Source: Candidatus Limnocylindrales bacterium
Lineage (GTDB): Bacteria > Moduliflexota > Moduliflexia > Moduliflexales > JAUQPW01
Assembly (NCBI GenBank): GCA_035559535.1
Contig: DATMBG010000035.1
Span: 30,581 to 94,580, forward strand
DNA: 64,000 nt
Direction: 5' to 3'
The position numbers were made by a program, and so were the translations under genes. The notes below the pieces were generated by a model that did not search any database, was not told the DNA's origin, and was given only the letters and a program-made list of their open reading frames with translations. How positions within the stretch are numbered: position 1 is the stretch's first letter; each line of letters begins with the position of its first letter. Positions 1 to 8,028 of this stretch are shown here, one piece after another.

Positions 1-524
1 AGTTGAGGTAATCTCAATTTACGCCCTAATTCAGGTTGACCGGCCAGGATAATTTGAAGGAGCTTCTCCTTACTGGTCTCCAGGTTAGAAAGGAGTCGGA
101 TTTCTTCGAGTAAAGCGCTGCTGAGGTTTTGGGCTTCGTCTATGATAAGTAAAACGTAATTTCCAAGACTGTGTTGTTGGATCAAGAACTTATTGAGAAT
201 CTCCAGTAATTCTGTTTTAGAATTCCCCTGAACCGGCAGGCCGAAATCCCGAACAATCATTTCCAGAAGTTGTAGGAAGGTTACCTTGGTATTATTCACC
301 TTAGCCACTTTGGTGGTATCTTTTAAGTTATTTAAAAGAACCTGGATAACAGTTGTTTTACCCGAGCCCACCTCTCCGGTAATGGTAATAAAACCTTGTC
401 GATCTTCCAATCCATAGGTAAGATAGGCCAAAGCTTGTTTGTGGACCGAGCTGGGATAGAAAAAATCGGTATCCGGTGTAAGTCGGAAAGGTTTTTCTCT
501 GAAACCATAAAACTGTGTATACAT
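1..524 (-). CDS. ExeA-like AAA ATPase of an XrtA-type exopolysaccharide locus (partial, 3' end outside window)
   Basis: Reading the minus strand from the ATG at 524 gives a protein starting MYTQFYGFREKPFRLTPD, the typical start of ExeA/GspA-like ATPases. Walker A (GEVGSGKTT) lies near residues 50-58 and Walker B (VLLIIDEAQNL) near 127-137, followed by an ILAGQPEL sensor-like segment. About 174 residues are visible and the C-terminus lies beyond position 1. It is the last visible gene of the minus-strand exopolysaccharide set, about 125 bp after the tyrosine kinase. ATPases of this kind accompany XrtA/PEP-CTERM polysaccharide operons; its exact role there is inferred from the neighbours. Confidence 0.85.
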   Translation of the reverse strand, partial: MYTQFYGFREKPFRLTPDTDFFYPSSVHKQALAYLTYGLEDRQGFITITGEVGSGKTTVIQVLLNNLKDTTKVAKVNNTKVTFLQLLEMIVRDFGLPVQGNSKTELLEILNKFLIQQHSLGNYVLLIIDEAQNLSSALLEEIRLLSNLETSKEKLLQIILAGQPELGRKLRLPQ

Positions 525-530
525 GGCTTC

Positions 531-650
531 TCAATCCGTTGTTAGTTGTCTGCTATAGCCATAAATTCTATGGCATCAGGTTAAATAACTCTCCGGGTTT
601 CGGTTTAGAGAACTTCAAGAACCCGGTTCGATAACGAACAACGGATAGAA
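531..650. repeat. Short-word inverted repeat (acaacgga type)
   Basis: The gap between the ATPase and the kinase carries CCGTTGTTAGTTGTC at its left side and GAACAACGGATAG at its right side, which can pair. The same degenerate word recurs in gaps near 6.6, 11.5, 13.5, 34.5 and 34.7 kb. Confidence 0.5.
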
Positions 651-1445
651 TTAATAATGATAGTAGTAATTGGAAGAAACCTGATGGACATTATTCAGCA
701 CAATTCCTAAAACATTCATTCCCTCCAGAAGCTTCAAGGCGTTTACGACATCTTCTCGAGCGGTTCGACCTGCCTGAACCACCAGGATAACGCCATCCAT
801 TTGAGTTCCCAGGATGTTAGGATCGGTCGTGGGTAATAACGGAGTGGTATCGAAGATCACATAACGATCTTCATATCGGTTTTTAATCTCTTTAATGAGG
901 TTATGCATCTTCTGGGATGCAAGCAATTCTGCAGGGTTTGGAGGGAGATTTCCTGCCGGAAGAATGGTTAATTTGTTAATCTCGGTTTTTATAAGAATTT
1001 TAGATAGATCCAGGTGTCTGGTTAAATAATCCGATAAACCGTATTTGGGCTCAATCCCCAGAAGTTTATGAAGAGAAGACTTACGAAGATCGCCATCTAC
1101 CAGGAGAACCGTTTCCTGAAGCCCCTGGGCAATGGTAATGGCTAAATTAAGGGCCGTAAGGGTTTTCCCCTCCCCGGCAACTGCACTGGTAACCATGAGG
1201 GTATTTTGAAAATCAGGTTTTGTAAGCTGAAGAATCCGGGTACGTAATTTTTTATATTGCTCTGCTGCCGGAGATTGGGGAGCTGTCAAGGTGATCAGGC
1301 GATGACGGATTAACAGGGGTTTTTCTAACCCCTTTTTAGGGGGGGGAATGACCTTAAGGGAATCGGGATCTGTAAGGGTTTCAGAAACCCGTTGAAGCTG
1401 TCTCTCCTGAGCCGCCTTTTTTAAAGCCTCTTCAATCTTACTCAT
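651..1445 (-). CDS. Bacterial tyrosine autokinase (CpsD/Wzc cytoplasmic-domain type) of exopolysaccharide assembly
   Basis: A BY-kinase that autophosphorylates C-terminal tyrosines to control polysaccharide polymerisation and export with the adjacent chain-length protein. Numbered from the ATG at 1445, Walker A (VAGEGKT) lies near residue 90, Walker A' (LLVDGDLRKS) near 115, Walker B (YVIFDTTPLL) near 200, and the protein ends in a tyrosine cluster (SSNYYYHY). The start at 1445 gives MSKIEEALKKA, the conserved beginning of XrtA-associated kinases. A GTG at 1496 would add 17 residues and abut the upstream stop, which seems less likely. The membrane activator half is the separate upstream gene, as in split CpsC/CpsD systems. 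Confidence 0.9.
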   Translation of the reverse strand: MSKIEEALKKAAQERQLQRVSETLTDPDSLKVIPPPKKGLEKPLLIRHRLITLTAPQSPAAEQYKKLRTRILQLTKPDFQNTLMVTSAVAGEGKTLTALNLAITIAQGLQETVLLVDGDLRKSSLHKLLGIEPKYGLSDYLTRHLDLSKILIKTEINKLTILPAGNLPPNPAELLASQKMHNLIKEIKNRYEDRYVIFDTTPLLPTTDPNILGTQMDGVILVVQAGRTAREDVVNALKLLEGMNVLGIVLNNVHQVSSNYYYHY

Positions 1446-1498
1446 ACCTAGAGTCCTGGTTTTAAAAGCTCGTAGAAGCGAACTGAACGTCTCCACCT

Positions 1499-3160
1499 CT
1501 ACCTGCGGGTCGTTGTATATATGTCTTGAAACTTATTGACAAGGACCTGGAAGTAAGAAGGATTTTCTTTTAAAGCTTGCCAGGTTAAAATACCTCCGGT
1601 TATCAATAAATAAAGACCGCAGAGTGAGGCTATTAATCGGGTGGATCTTTTCCTACGTTTTATATCCTCTTCGGTGCGAATATTAGGAATTTCAACCAAT
1701 ACCGGCATTCCAAGATAGAGTTCTATCTCCTTTTGATCATCGAAGGGTTGATATTTATACTCAACCAGGAAAACCGTACCCAACCCTACACCGATTCCTC
1801 CTAGAAATCCCATTAAAAGGATCCAAAGTTTATTAGGCTTAACAGGACGTAGAGGAAGAACAGGGGGTTCGATGACGGTAAAAGTGGTCCCCTTGTCTTT
1901 AACCTCCAATTCCCGGGAAATACGCGCCTCCTCTAACCGACGGAGTAGCATTTGATAAATATTCTCGTTGACGTTATAGTCCCTGGTGAGTCGAATAAAT
2001 TCTTGCTCCAGCTTGGGAATGCTTTTGACTTTTAATTCGGCCTCTTCAATTTTACTCTGGAGTTGATCTCGCCGTTTTTCCAACGACTTGATCTGTATTT
2101 CCACCGCAGTAAGCTCCTTTCGAAGGTTTTCATAAACCGGATTGACCATCGAAGAACCTTCTGGATTTTTGATTACGATCGGTTTTGAGCTGGCCAGTTG
2201 TTTTTTGAGCATTTCGATTTCATTCTTGGTTTGAATAACATCGGGATGTTGGTCGGTGTATTGGGTTCGCAGGCCGGCCAGTTGGGATTCCAGTTCTTTA
2301 AGTTTCGTCTCGACGGGATTTGCAAGGATGGTCTTATTATTCGTGGTAGGGGGTTCCTTCTCCAACTGATTTTTTAATAGCGACATTTTCAAATTGGCTT
2401 CCTTAAGGGCTATTTCAACTTCTGTCAGAGCATTTTGATATTGTTCCAGCTTCGCCATATGACTGTTTTGGGCACCGGCTCCTAATAATTCTCCCACCGG
2501 GCTCCCCGCCTGGACTTCTCCGGTCCCGCCATCCTTCAAAACCGTCGGAATTTTATATCGTAAATCCTTGAGATTGGCTTCTTTAAACTCCCGAAGGGTT
2601 TTTTCGGAATCCTCCAGCTTCTTCTTATAAATCTGGAGTTGTTCGTTGATAAAATCAAAAGCCGCGTAAGCTTCGGAGCGCTTGGCGTTGAGATTTTCCT
2701 CGATGTATAGACCCGTTAAGGTACTGACTAAATCCCTCACCTGAACCGGATTTTGACCCTCATAACTTACGCTGAATAAATCATTTCCTTTAACGGTAAC
2801 GGTTAAATTTTTTTGGATTTCTTTAATCAAGTCCTCAAACTCCACGGGGTTCTGAACGGACAGATCAAGCCCTAGTTTTTTAATGACCTTTTCAATGAGA
2901 GGGCGACTGAGTATCCCCTGACGGAGGGTTCTCAACCGTTCTTCCATTTCTGAAGCAACCCCTAATCCTTTGGTTAACGGATTAATCACCTGGTCCCTTT
3001 CTATCAGAATGGTGGTGCTGGACCGATAGACCTCAGGTAAAATAAAACTCGCCACCGTAGCACCACACAGTACAAAGAAAAAAGGGAGGAAAAAGAACCA
3101 GGTTCGTCGGGAGAGAACCTGACGATAATATTGCAAATTGAATTGAAGGAACTTTTCCAT
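1499..3160 (-). CDS. Polysaccharide chain-length determinant (Wzz/GumC-like)
   Basis: An inner-membrane co-polymerase that sets chain length and activates the partner tyrosine kinase. 553 residues. A first membrane segment (near 22-42, FFFLPFFFVLCGATVASFIL) is followed by a long periplasmic coiled-coil region (about 150-400), a GNVR-like segment (YNVNENIYQMLLRRLEEARI), a second membrane helix near 445-466 and a further hydrophobic stretch near 510-528. A proline-rich PPVLPLRPVKPNK motif precedes the second helix, as in the family. It lacks a kinase domain, which is supplied by the next gene. The third hydrophobic segment is unusual for plain Wzz and is seen in XrtA-type members. Confidence 0.9.
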   Translation of the reverse strand: MEKFLQFNLQYYRQVLSRRTWFFFLPFFFVLCGATVASFILPEVYRSSTTILIERDQVINPLTKGLGVASEMEERLRTLRQGILSRPLIEKVIKKLGLDLSVQNPVEFEDLIKEIQKNLTVTVKGNDLFSVSYEGQNPVQVRDLVSTLTGLYIEENLNAKRSEAYAAFDFINEQLQIYKKKLEDSEKTLREFKEANLKDLRYKIPTVLKDGGTGEVQAGSPVGELLGAGAQNSHMAKLEQYQNALTEVEIALKEANLKMSLLKNQLEKEPPTTNNKTILANPVETKLKELESQLAGLRTQYTDQHPDVIQTKNEIEMLKKQLASSKPIVIKNPEGSSMVNPVYENLRKELTAVEIQIKSLEKRRDQLQSKIEEAELKVKSIPKLEQEFIRLTRDYNVNENIYQMLLRRLEEARISRELEVKDKGTTFTVIEPPVLPLRPVKPNKLWILLMGFLGGIGVGLGTVFLVEYKYQPFDDQKEIELYLGMPVLVEIPNIRTEEDIKRRKRSTRLIASLCGLYLLITGGILTWQALKENPSYFQVLVNKFQDIYTTTRR

Positions 3161-3310
3161 ACCTAGATCTTCCCTATCTAGACGACGAAATCCTGTACTG
3201 CACTAAAGAGAGAACGAAGGGCGGATTCGCTCCGGCGAGATGGATTTCGTTTTATGACATATAAAAAGATCATTTAATATAAAATATAACTTTTTTATAA
3301 TTTAACTAAC

Positions 3311-4747
3311 TTATTTTGCTCCTTTTGCAAGAATAATGACACTCATAGTCTTAAGAAGAATGACCAAATCCAGAAAAAGGGAAAGATTTTTTATGTAAAA
3401 AAGGTCATATTGAAGCTTTTCCAGAGCATCCTCTTTGGAGGAACCATAGGGAAAGTTCACCTGAGCCCAACCGGTCAATCCGGGCTTGACGGTTAGACGA
3501 ACCGGATAGTAAGGAATTTCTTTTTTAAGGGTTTCTACGAAATGAGGCCTTTCGGGTCGTGGTCCCACAAAACTCATATCCCCTTTGAGGATATTAAGGA
3601 GTTGAGGGAGTTCATCGATTCGAAACTTTCGTATCACCCAACCGACTCGGGTAATGCGGGGATCTTTATCGGTAGCCCAAACAGGGCCGGTTTTAGCTTC
3701 GGCGTCGACGGTCATGGAACGAAATTTATAAACCTGAAAAGTTTTTTCCCCTTTTCCTACCCGCTCCTGGGTAAAAATTATGGGCCCTGGACTCTCTAAT
3801 TTAATTAAAATGGCCGTAACAGCCATGAGAGGTGCGGCCAGGATGAGTCCCAGAGCGGATATAACCACATCGAGGACCCGTTTGAGAACTTCGTTGGTTT
3901 TGGATTTGTTAAATCCCTGACAAAATATTAACCAACTGGGTCGGAGTCCTTGCACCAGGATTTTGCCCGTTAGCTGCTCATAAAAATCAATGGCTTCATA
4001 GACTTTTATTCCATTTAGCTTACAATTTAAAAGAATTTGTAATGGAAAGACCATTCTGCGTTCGGCTAGAGCTACGGTAATCAGATCTATGCGGTTGTTC
4101 TTAACAATCTGATCAAACTCACCCAAAGTTCCTATAAGGGGAACCGTCCAGAATTTATTATCCCCTTTTCCCCATACTTTCACGGTATCTTCGGGATTTG
4201 AATACCTTCCGGCCATGCATTCATCGATAAATCCTACCAGGCAATAACCTAAATCCGGATTCGAAAGGATTTCCCGGGCTACGGCTTCACCGATTTGGGA
4301 AGAGCCTACAATCAAAACCCGCTGACGGATTCCAGGGATTTTGAAAGTATGGTTATAAATCAACCACCAGGAGCTAACCAGAACCATGGCCAGCAGGGTA
4401 GCCAAGGCTAAAATCCATCGGCCATGGGTCAAAGATGGGATAAAATAATAACTTCCTCCCATCACCGCTGCCGTAATCAGGATAGAGATAAAAATACTCA
4501 ACACCAAACTTAAAGAGTTAGGCTTTATCCGGAGATTATAGAGATCGAAGAGATAAAAAATGAACTGACCTAAACCCGTAAAAATAAGAAGGCTGGGTAA
4601 AATGGGTTGTTGATAAATAATCGGCCAGAGGGAGATTTGATATCTTATCCAGATGGCTCCATAAAACGAAATCATCAGTGCAAGGGTATTACCCAGGAAA
4701 AGAATTAAAAATCCAGCCCTTGCTGCAGGGGTTTTCTGTAACTCCAT
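3311..4747 (-). CDS. Undecaprenyl-phosphate sugar-1-phosphate transferase (WbaP/WcaJ-like)
   Basis: Transfers a sugar-1-phosphate to undecaprenyl phosphate, the first step of exopolysaccharide repeat assembly. The N-terminal half has four predicted membrane helices, the middle is a CoA-binding/NAD-like fold (VLIVGSSQIGEAVA), and the C-terminal half is the bacterial sugar transferase domain, with the re-entrant helix near LDVVISALGLILAAPLMAV and motifs KFRSM, RITRVGWVIRK, DELPQL, GDMSFVGPRPE and KPGLTGWAQV. The start at 4747 is preceded by GGAGG 10 nt upstream; an in-frame upstream start would add 15 low-complexity residues. First gene of the visible EPS operon. Confidence 0.93.
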   Translation of the reverse strand: MELQKTPAARAGFLILFLGNTLALMISFYGAIWIRYQISLWPIIYQQPILPSLLIFTGLGQFIFYLFDLYNLRIKPNSLSLVLSIFISILITAAVMGGSYYFIPSLTHGRWILALATLLAMVLVSSWWLIYNHTFKIPGIRQRVLIVGSSQIGEAVAREILSNPDLGYCLVGFIDECMAGRYSNPEDTVKVWGKGDNKFWTVPLIGTLGEFDQIVKNNRIDLITVALAERRMVFPLQILLNCKLNGIKVYEAIDFYEQLTGKILVQGLRPSWLIFCQGFNKSKTNEVLKRVLDVVISALGLILAAPLMAVTAILIKLESPGPIIFTQERVGKGEKTFQVYKFRSMTVDAEAKTGPVWATDKDPRITRVGWVIRKFRIDELPQLLNILKGDMSFVGPRPERPHFVETLKKEIPYYPVRLTVKPGLTGWAQVNFPYGSSKEDALEKLQYDLFYIKNLSLFLDLVILLKTMSVIILAKGAK

Positions 4748-5052
4748 TTTTTCTGTACCTCCAGGTCTAGCAGGTCTGGCTGGTCTACACAAAAAGTGCC
4801 TAAATTCTTGGAGAAAGCAACTTTTTCAGTTCTCATTTCTCCCTCTGGCATAGACCTTTCCTACCCGACCGAAAGCCAATCTGTTCAGAGTCCATGGGTT
4901 TTAATCTTCTTAGAAGAAAGGACTAGATATTTTTAAGATAAAATTTACTAAAAAATACCTCTAATGTAAAAAGATGTATTAAAAAGACAAAAGTTGCAAA
5001 AGATTCTACTACCTGAGTGACAACGATTCTGAAGGAGGTATCCCCCCGCCCC

Positions 5053-5215
5053 CATACGCGGCAAGATAAGAATGTTGGCCCCAACGGGCAACCTGCTTAA
5101 CAGGATACAGCTCGGGAGCTTGAAAAAATTCTAAATCTCTGAATCTCCGATTTGCTTCGGAGGCTACCGACCATTCGCCTCTGACGGGGCTTTTCAGCTT
5201 AACCTGACGCGTATG
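5053..5215 (-). ncRNA. Structured repeat element, copy 1 (unassigned; strand uncertain)
   Basis: The ends 5053-5060 (CATACGCG) and 5208-5215 (CGCGTATG) pair perfectly. Inside are hairpins CCTG/CAGG (5092-5104), AGCTC/GAGCT near 5110-5121 and CTCCGA/TCGGAG near 5145-5162, plus a long-range TGAAAA/TTTTCA helix. A diverged copy lies at 7865-8028 with the same layout and compensatory changes. Read on the minus strand it would be a leader for the EPS operon, about 300 nt upstream of the sugar transferase. CAGCTTAACC before the closing strand (plus orientation) recalls c-di-AMP riboswitches, but other hallmarks are missing. It could also be a small non-coding mobile repeat. The rest of 4748-5052 shows nothing I can assign. 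Confidence 0.5.
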
Positions 5216-5287
5216 CTCCCTGTTCTCCCATCCAAGATGGTTAAAGAAGGAATAAATTTACCTTAAAATTATAATTATCTATCTATA

Positions 5288-5314
5288 AGTATAAATTATT
5301 CTAAATTAAGTCAA
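5288..5314 (-). promoter_or_regulatory. Weak candidate promoter reading toward element copy 1 and the EPS operon
   Basis: In a very AT-rich stretch (5254-5345) the minus strand reads TTGACT, 15 nt, TATACT. The spacing is short, so this is tentative. It would start a transcript just upstream of the structured element. Confidence 0.25.
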
Positions 5315-5473
5315 CTGTAAAATAGGCAAATTATATGCCAATTTTGTATAAAATAAGTAAAAATTGAAAGCTGTCGATTTTGGTAGACGGGAAAAAGGGG
5401 AATTCAAGGGCAGGGCGATTTTAACAGTTGCCTTCAAGACGGAAATAACTTCAGCTTCGGAAAGAAAGAAGAA

Positions 5474-5508
5474 AGCTAAAAAGGGGTTTTTCCTGACCCT
5501 TTTTAGCT
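5474..5508 (-). terminator. Intrinsic terminator after the thiamine gene set
   Basis: AGCTAAAAAGGG (5474-5485) and CCCTTTTTAGCT (5497-5508) form a perfect 12-bp stem about 50 nt past the stop of the ThiY-like gene. The A/T-rich ends of the stem let it act on either strand. Confidence 0.7.
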
Positions 5509-5557
5509 AAAAAATATCCAAACCGGTAGGAGCCATCCCCGGAATGGCCCTTAAACT

Positions 5558-6571
5558 TTAAGGTAAAAATTCATTGGTAAACATGCCGGAAACCTTTGTT
5601 TTTTGCTTAATTAATCCCATATCCATCATAAAATCCTGAAGCTCTTGCCATTTGGCTTCCGTTTGCCAGCCAACCTTAGGAACACTGTTTTTCATAAGGG
5701 GAATCAATGCTACCAAAGATCTCTGAGCCAAATCCTTTCTAAGATCTGGATTTTGTTTAAGTAAAATCCCAAGTGCCTCGTCTGGATGGGTCATGGTAAA
5801 ATCTAACCCCTTCCAGGCTGCCCGCATAAAACGTCGAATGAGATCGGGGTTTTCTTGAATAAGTTTTTCATTGGTCAACAAAACAGATTCATAAAAATCG
5901 GGAACCCCATAATCCTGAAGTTTAATCATATTCACTTCAAATCCTTCCAGCTCAATTTGAATTTTTTCCCAAACCGAGTAGGTCCCGATAACGGCATCGA
6001 TCTGTTTGGTCAATAAAGGTTGAACCAGATTAAATCCTACGTCCACAACGGTGTAATCACTTCCTTTACGCAGTCCCATCCCCCCCAGAATTTTTTCCAG
6101 GTAGGCATCATCGGAGGGAATAAGAGGGGAACCGATCTTTTTACCCTTTAAATCGGATGGCTTTGTAATACCCGATTCCTTTAAGGAAAGAATTACATTC
6201 AAGGGGTGTTGAACAATAGCTGCAATGGAAACAACGGGAAGACCCTCTGATCGCCCCAGAATCGTATCAATCTGATAACTCAACCCGAAATGATCCTGGC
6301 CGGCTGCCACCAACTTGATGGTATCTTCTGGATTAGAAGGAACATAAAGATTTACGTCTAGATTTTCATCGGCGAAATATCCTTTTTCCTTTGCAACGAA
6401 CAGAAAGGTATGCAAAGACCAGGGAGTCCAATCCAGACGCAAAGAAACTTTGGCTCGTTGCTCATTGTCTTTTTCTGCTCCCTGAAGTCCAACAGGTCCG
6501 ATAAAAACGGTTAAAGTGCATAGACTTGCCAGGAAAACAAAAAAAATTTGCCTTTTAGATAAATATCGCAT
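5558..6571 (-). CDS. thiY: ABC transporter substrate-binding protein, NMT1/THI5-like (thiamine pyrimidine precursor)
   Basis: Periplasmic binding protein of 337 residues with a signal peptide (about residues 1-31, ending near LQGAEK). It has the NMT1/THI5-like fold start (VSLRLDWTPWSLHTFLFVAKEKGYF) and the family C-terminal region VGWQTEAKWQELQDFM. Homologues bind HMP or formylaminopyrimidine, intermediates in thiamine pyrimidine salvage. It sits at the distal end of a TPP-riboswitch-led gene set that also encodes the matching permease (8751-9548) and ATPase (11476-12384), so ThiY is the best reading. The ligand is inferred from context; a taurine- or nitrate-type ligand is less likely. Confidence 0.8.
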   Translation of the reverse strand: MRYLSKRQIFFVFLASLCTLTVFIGPVGLQGAEKDNEQRAKVSLRLDWTPWSLHTFLFVAKEKGYFADENLDVNLYVPSNPEDTIKLVAAGQDHFGLSYQIDTILGRSEGLPVVSIAAIVQHPLNVILSLKESGITKPSDLKGKKIGSPLIPSDDAYLEKILGGMGLRKGSDYTVVDVGFNLVQPLLTKQIDAVIGTYSVWEKIQIELEGFEVNMIKLQDYGVPDFYESVLLTNEKLIQENPDLIRRFMRAAWKGLDFTMTHPDEALGILLKQNPDLRKDLAQRSLVALIPLMKNSVPKVGWQTEAKWQELQDFMMDMGLIKQKTKVSGMFTNEFLP

Positions 6572-6585
6572 CGTCCTTTTATCCT

Positions 6586-6647
6586 GGGCCTGTTGCCCGT
6601 AGTCCAGAGTCTACCTCCACAAACAACGGACAACAAGCGGCAGGTCC
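6586..6647. repeat. Short-word inverted repeat (acaacgga type)
   Basis: CCTGTTGCCCGTAGTCC on the left and AACGGACAACAAGCGGCAGG on the right form an imperfect hairpin filling the thiL-thiY gap. Confidence 0.5.
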
Positions 6648-6649
6648 TC

Positions 6650-7657
6650 TTAAGCAAAATGATCCCAGCTTTTAGCTTCTAACGGCAAGACGGTCCCATC
6701 CCTGCCGATTAATTTGTTACCTTTCCCGGGCACCTGGATCTTTCCGATCGAGGTTACTTCTATGGAAATCTCTTTATGCAGGGTGGAGACGATCCTTTCC
6801 ACTTTCTCTTCAGGTGCTGTGAATAAAAGCTGATAATCTTCTCCTCCGTATAAAGCCCAATCCAGAGGATCTTTGTGATTTTCTTCAGCTAACCTCCTCA
6901 CGATATCGGAGATAGGAACTTTATCCATCCAGATCTCAACGCTTACCCGACTGACTTCACAGATTCGCTGAATATCTCCGGCCAGGCCATCACTTATATC
7001 GATCATAGCGGTAATGCATTGAAGGCCTGCCAGGACTTGACCGGCCCGGATTTGGGGCTCAGGAGTCAAATAAGCTTCTATCAAAGGTTCCACGTTTATA
7101 TTTCCGGGTTCAACATTTCCCAGAAGGATTTGAAGCCCGGCTGCGGCTTTCCCTAGAGTTCCTGTAACCAAAACTATATCCCCGGGTTTTGCCCCCGATC
7201 GCAAAAGAACCCGTTCAGGAACTACCGTCCCTAACAGGGTTACATCGATAAAGATTTCTTTCGAAGACCGGGCTAGATTCCCTCCTACGATACAGGCGCC
7301 AAAACGACCGAAGGATTCCTTCATGCCCTTATAAAGTTCCTCAACAAATTCCACCGTTGTATGGATGGGCAAAGCCAGAGAAATAAGGGCATAGCGGGGA
7401 CTCCCCCCCATGGCAGCAATATCGCTTAAGTTGATGGCGGCTACCCGTTTCCCCAACTGATAAGGAGTAATTTTCTCCTTCAAGAAGTGTCTTCCTTCAA
7501 TTTGCACATCACAGGTCGCCAGCAGAAGTTGATCTCCTGAGACGTTGAGAACTGCCGTATCGTCTCCAATTCCGATAACTTCTCCAGGTCCTTTATTTCC
7601 AATGATCTGTTTAATTCGTTGGATTAAACCAAATTCTCCAAGTTCGGTAATGAGCAT
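6650..7657 (-). CDS. thiL: Thiamine-monophosphate kinase
   Basis: Phosphorylates thiamine monophosphate to the active cofactor TPP, the final cytoplasmic step. 335 residues, normal length. It has the PurM/AIR-synthase-like fold with ATP- and Mg-binding motifs GIGDDTAVL (near 26-34), CDVQIEGRHF (near 49), NLSDIAAMGGSPRYALISLALP (near 76) and the C-terminal GGEDYQLLFTAP. Together with thiD, thiE, thiG, thiO and thiS this covers most of the pathway after the pyrimidine is supplied. The start at 7657 gives the usual ELGEFGLIQRI N-terminus. A composite repeat region and the structured element separate it from the upstream thiE. Confidence 0.95.
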   Translation of the reverse strand: MLITELGEFGLIQRIKQIIGNKGPGEVIGIGDDTAVLNVSGDQLLLATCDVQIEGRHFLKEKITPYQLGKRVAAINLSDIAAMGGSPRYALISLALPIHTTVEFVEELYKGMKESFGRFGACIVGGNLARSSKEIFIDVTLLGTVVPERVLLRSGAKPGDIVLVTGTLGKAAAGLQILLGNVEPGNINVEPLIEAYLTPEPQIRAGQVLAGLQCITAMIDISDGLAGDIQRICEVSRVSVEIWMDKVPISDIVRRLAEENHKDPLDWALYGGEDYQLLFTAPEEKVERIVSTLHKEISIEVTSIGKIQVPGKGNKLIGRDGTVLPLEAKSWDHFA

Positions 7658-7674
7658 GTTTGAAAGAGAGTGGA

Positions 7675-7860
7675 GTAGTGCTTTGTTACTTTAATTTTGC
7701 TTAATGTTTAAGTGACCCTCACCCCTGGCCCCTCTCCCACGCTGCGGGAGAGGGGAGTTGGGGAGTGAAAGCAGCCCTATGAGGTCAAAATTAAGGTAAC
7801 AGTGTAGTAGTACTCTGTTTACTTAGTTTTGTTTAACGTTTAAGTGGTCCTCACCCCCCG
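7675..7860. repeat. Composite intergenic repeat: nested inverted and direct repeats
   Basis: 7675-7730 and 7807-7860 are imperfect direct copies (GTAGTGCTTTGTTACTT... and GTAGTACTCTGTTTACTT..., both running on to GTTTAAGTG and CCTCACCCC). In between, GTTACTTTAATTTTG (7685-7699) is an imperfect inverse of CAAAATTAAGGTAAC (7786-7800), and a C/G-rich hairpin (CCCCTCTCCC...GGGAGAGGGG) lies near 7730-7756. No gene is seen here. Confidence 0.6.
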
Positions 7861-7864
7861 GCTT

Positions 7865-8028
7865 CCCTACGTGCCAGGATAAGAAAAATAGACCCAGCGG
7901 GGCAACCTGTTTCACAGGCCGCTGCTACAGAGCCTGAAAAAATGAAGAAACCCCCCTTCCCGACTTACGTCGGGGGCTACCCAGGGTTCACCCCTGACGG
8001 GGTTTTTCAGCTTAACCCGGCGCGTATG
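7865..8028 (-). ncRNA. Structured repeat element, copy 2 (unassigned; strand uncertain)
   Basis: Homologue of 5053-5215. TACGTGCC (near 7868-7875) pairs with GGCGCGTA (8019-8026). The internal hairpins are CCTGT/ACAGG (7906-7917), CAGCGG/CCGCTG around it, and CCCGAC/GTCGGG (7959-7974), with an 8-bp CTGAAAAA/TTTTTCAG long-range helix. The CCCGAC stem replaces CTCCGA in copy 1 with pairing kept. One stem pairs GGGGU/GCCCC on the minus strand (a U-G wobble) but would mismatch on the plus strand, which favours minus. It overlaps the last codons of the thiE gene at 8012-8719 and precedes thiL. Confidence 0.5.

Noticed and set aside
1446..1496. GTG start of the tyrosine kinase 17 codons upstream
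   Set aside because: The family start MSKIEEALKKA at 1445 fits better and the extra residues match nothing.
3542..3799. Plus-strand open frame of 85 codons
   Set aside because: Antisense shadow of the sugar transferase gene, no supporting signal.
5053..5215. Assignment of the structured element to a c-di-GMP, c-di-AMP or SAM riboswitch
   Set aside because: Single matching blocks (GGCAACC, CAGCTTAACC, GATAAG) occur, but not in the order or with the partners those families need.
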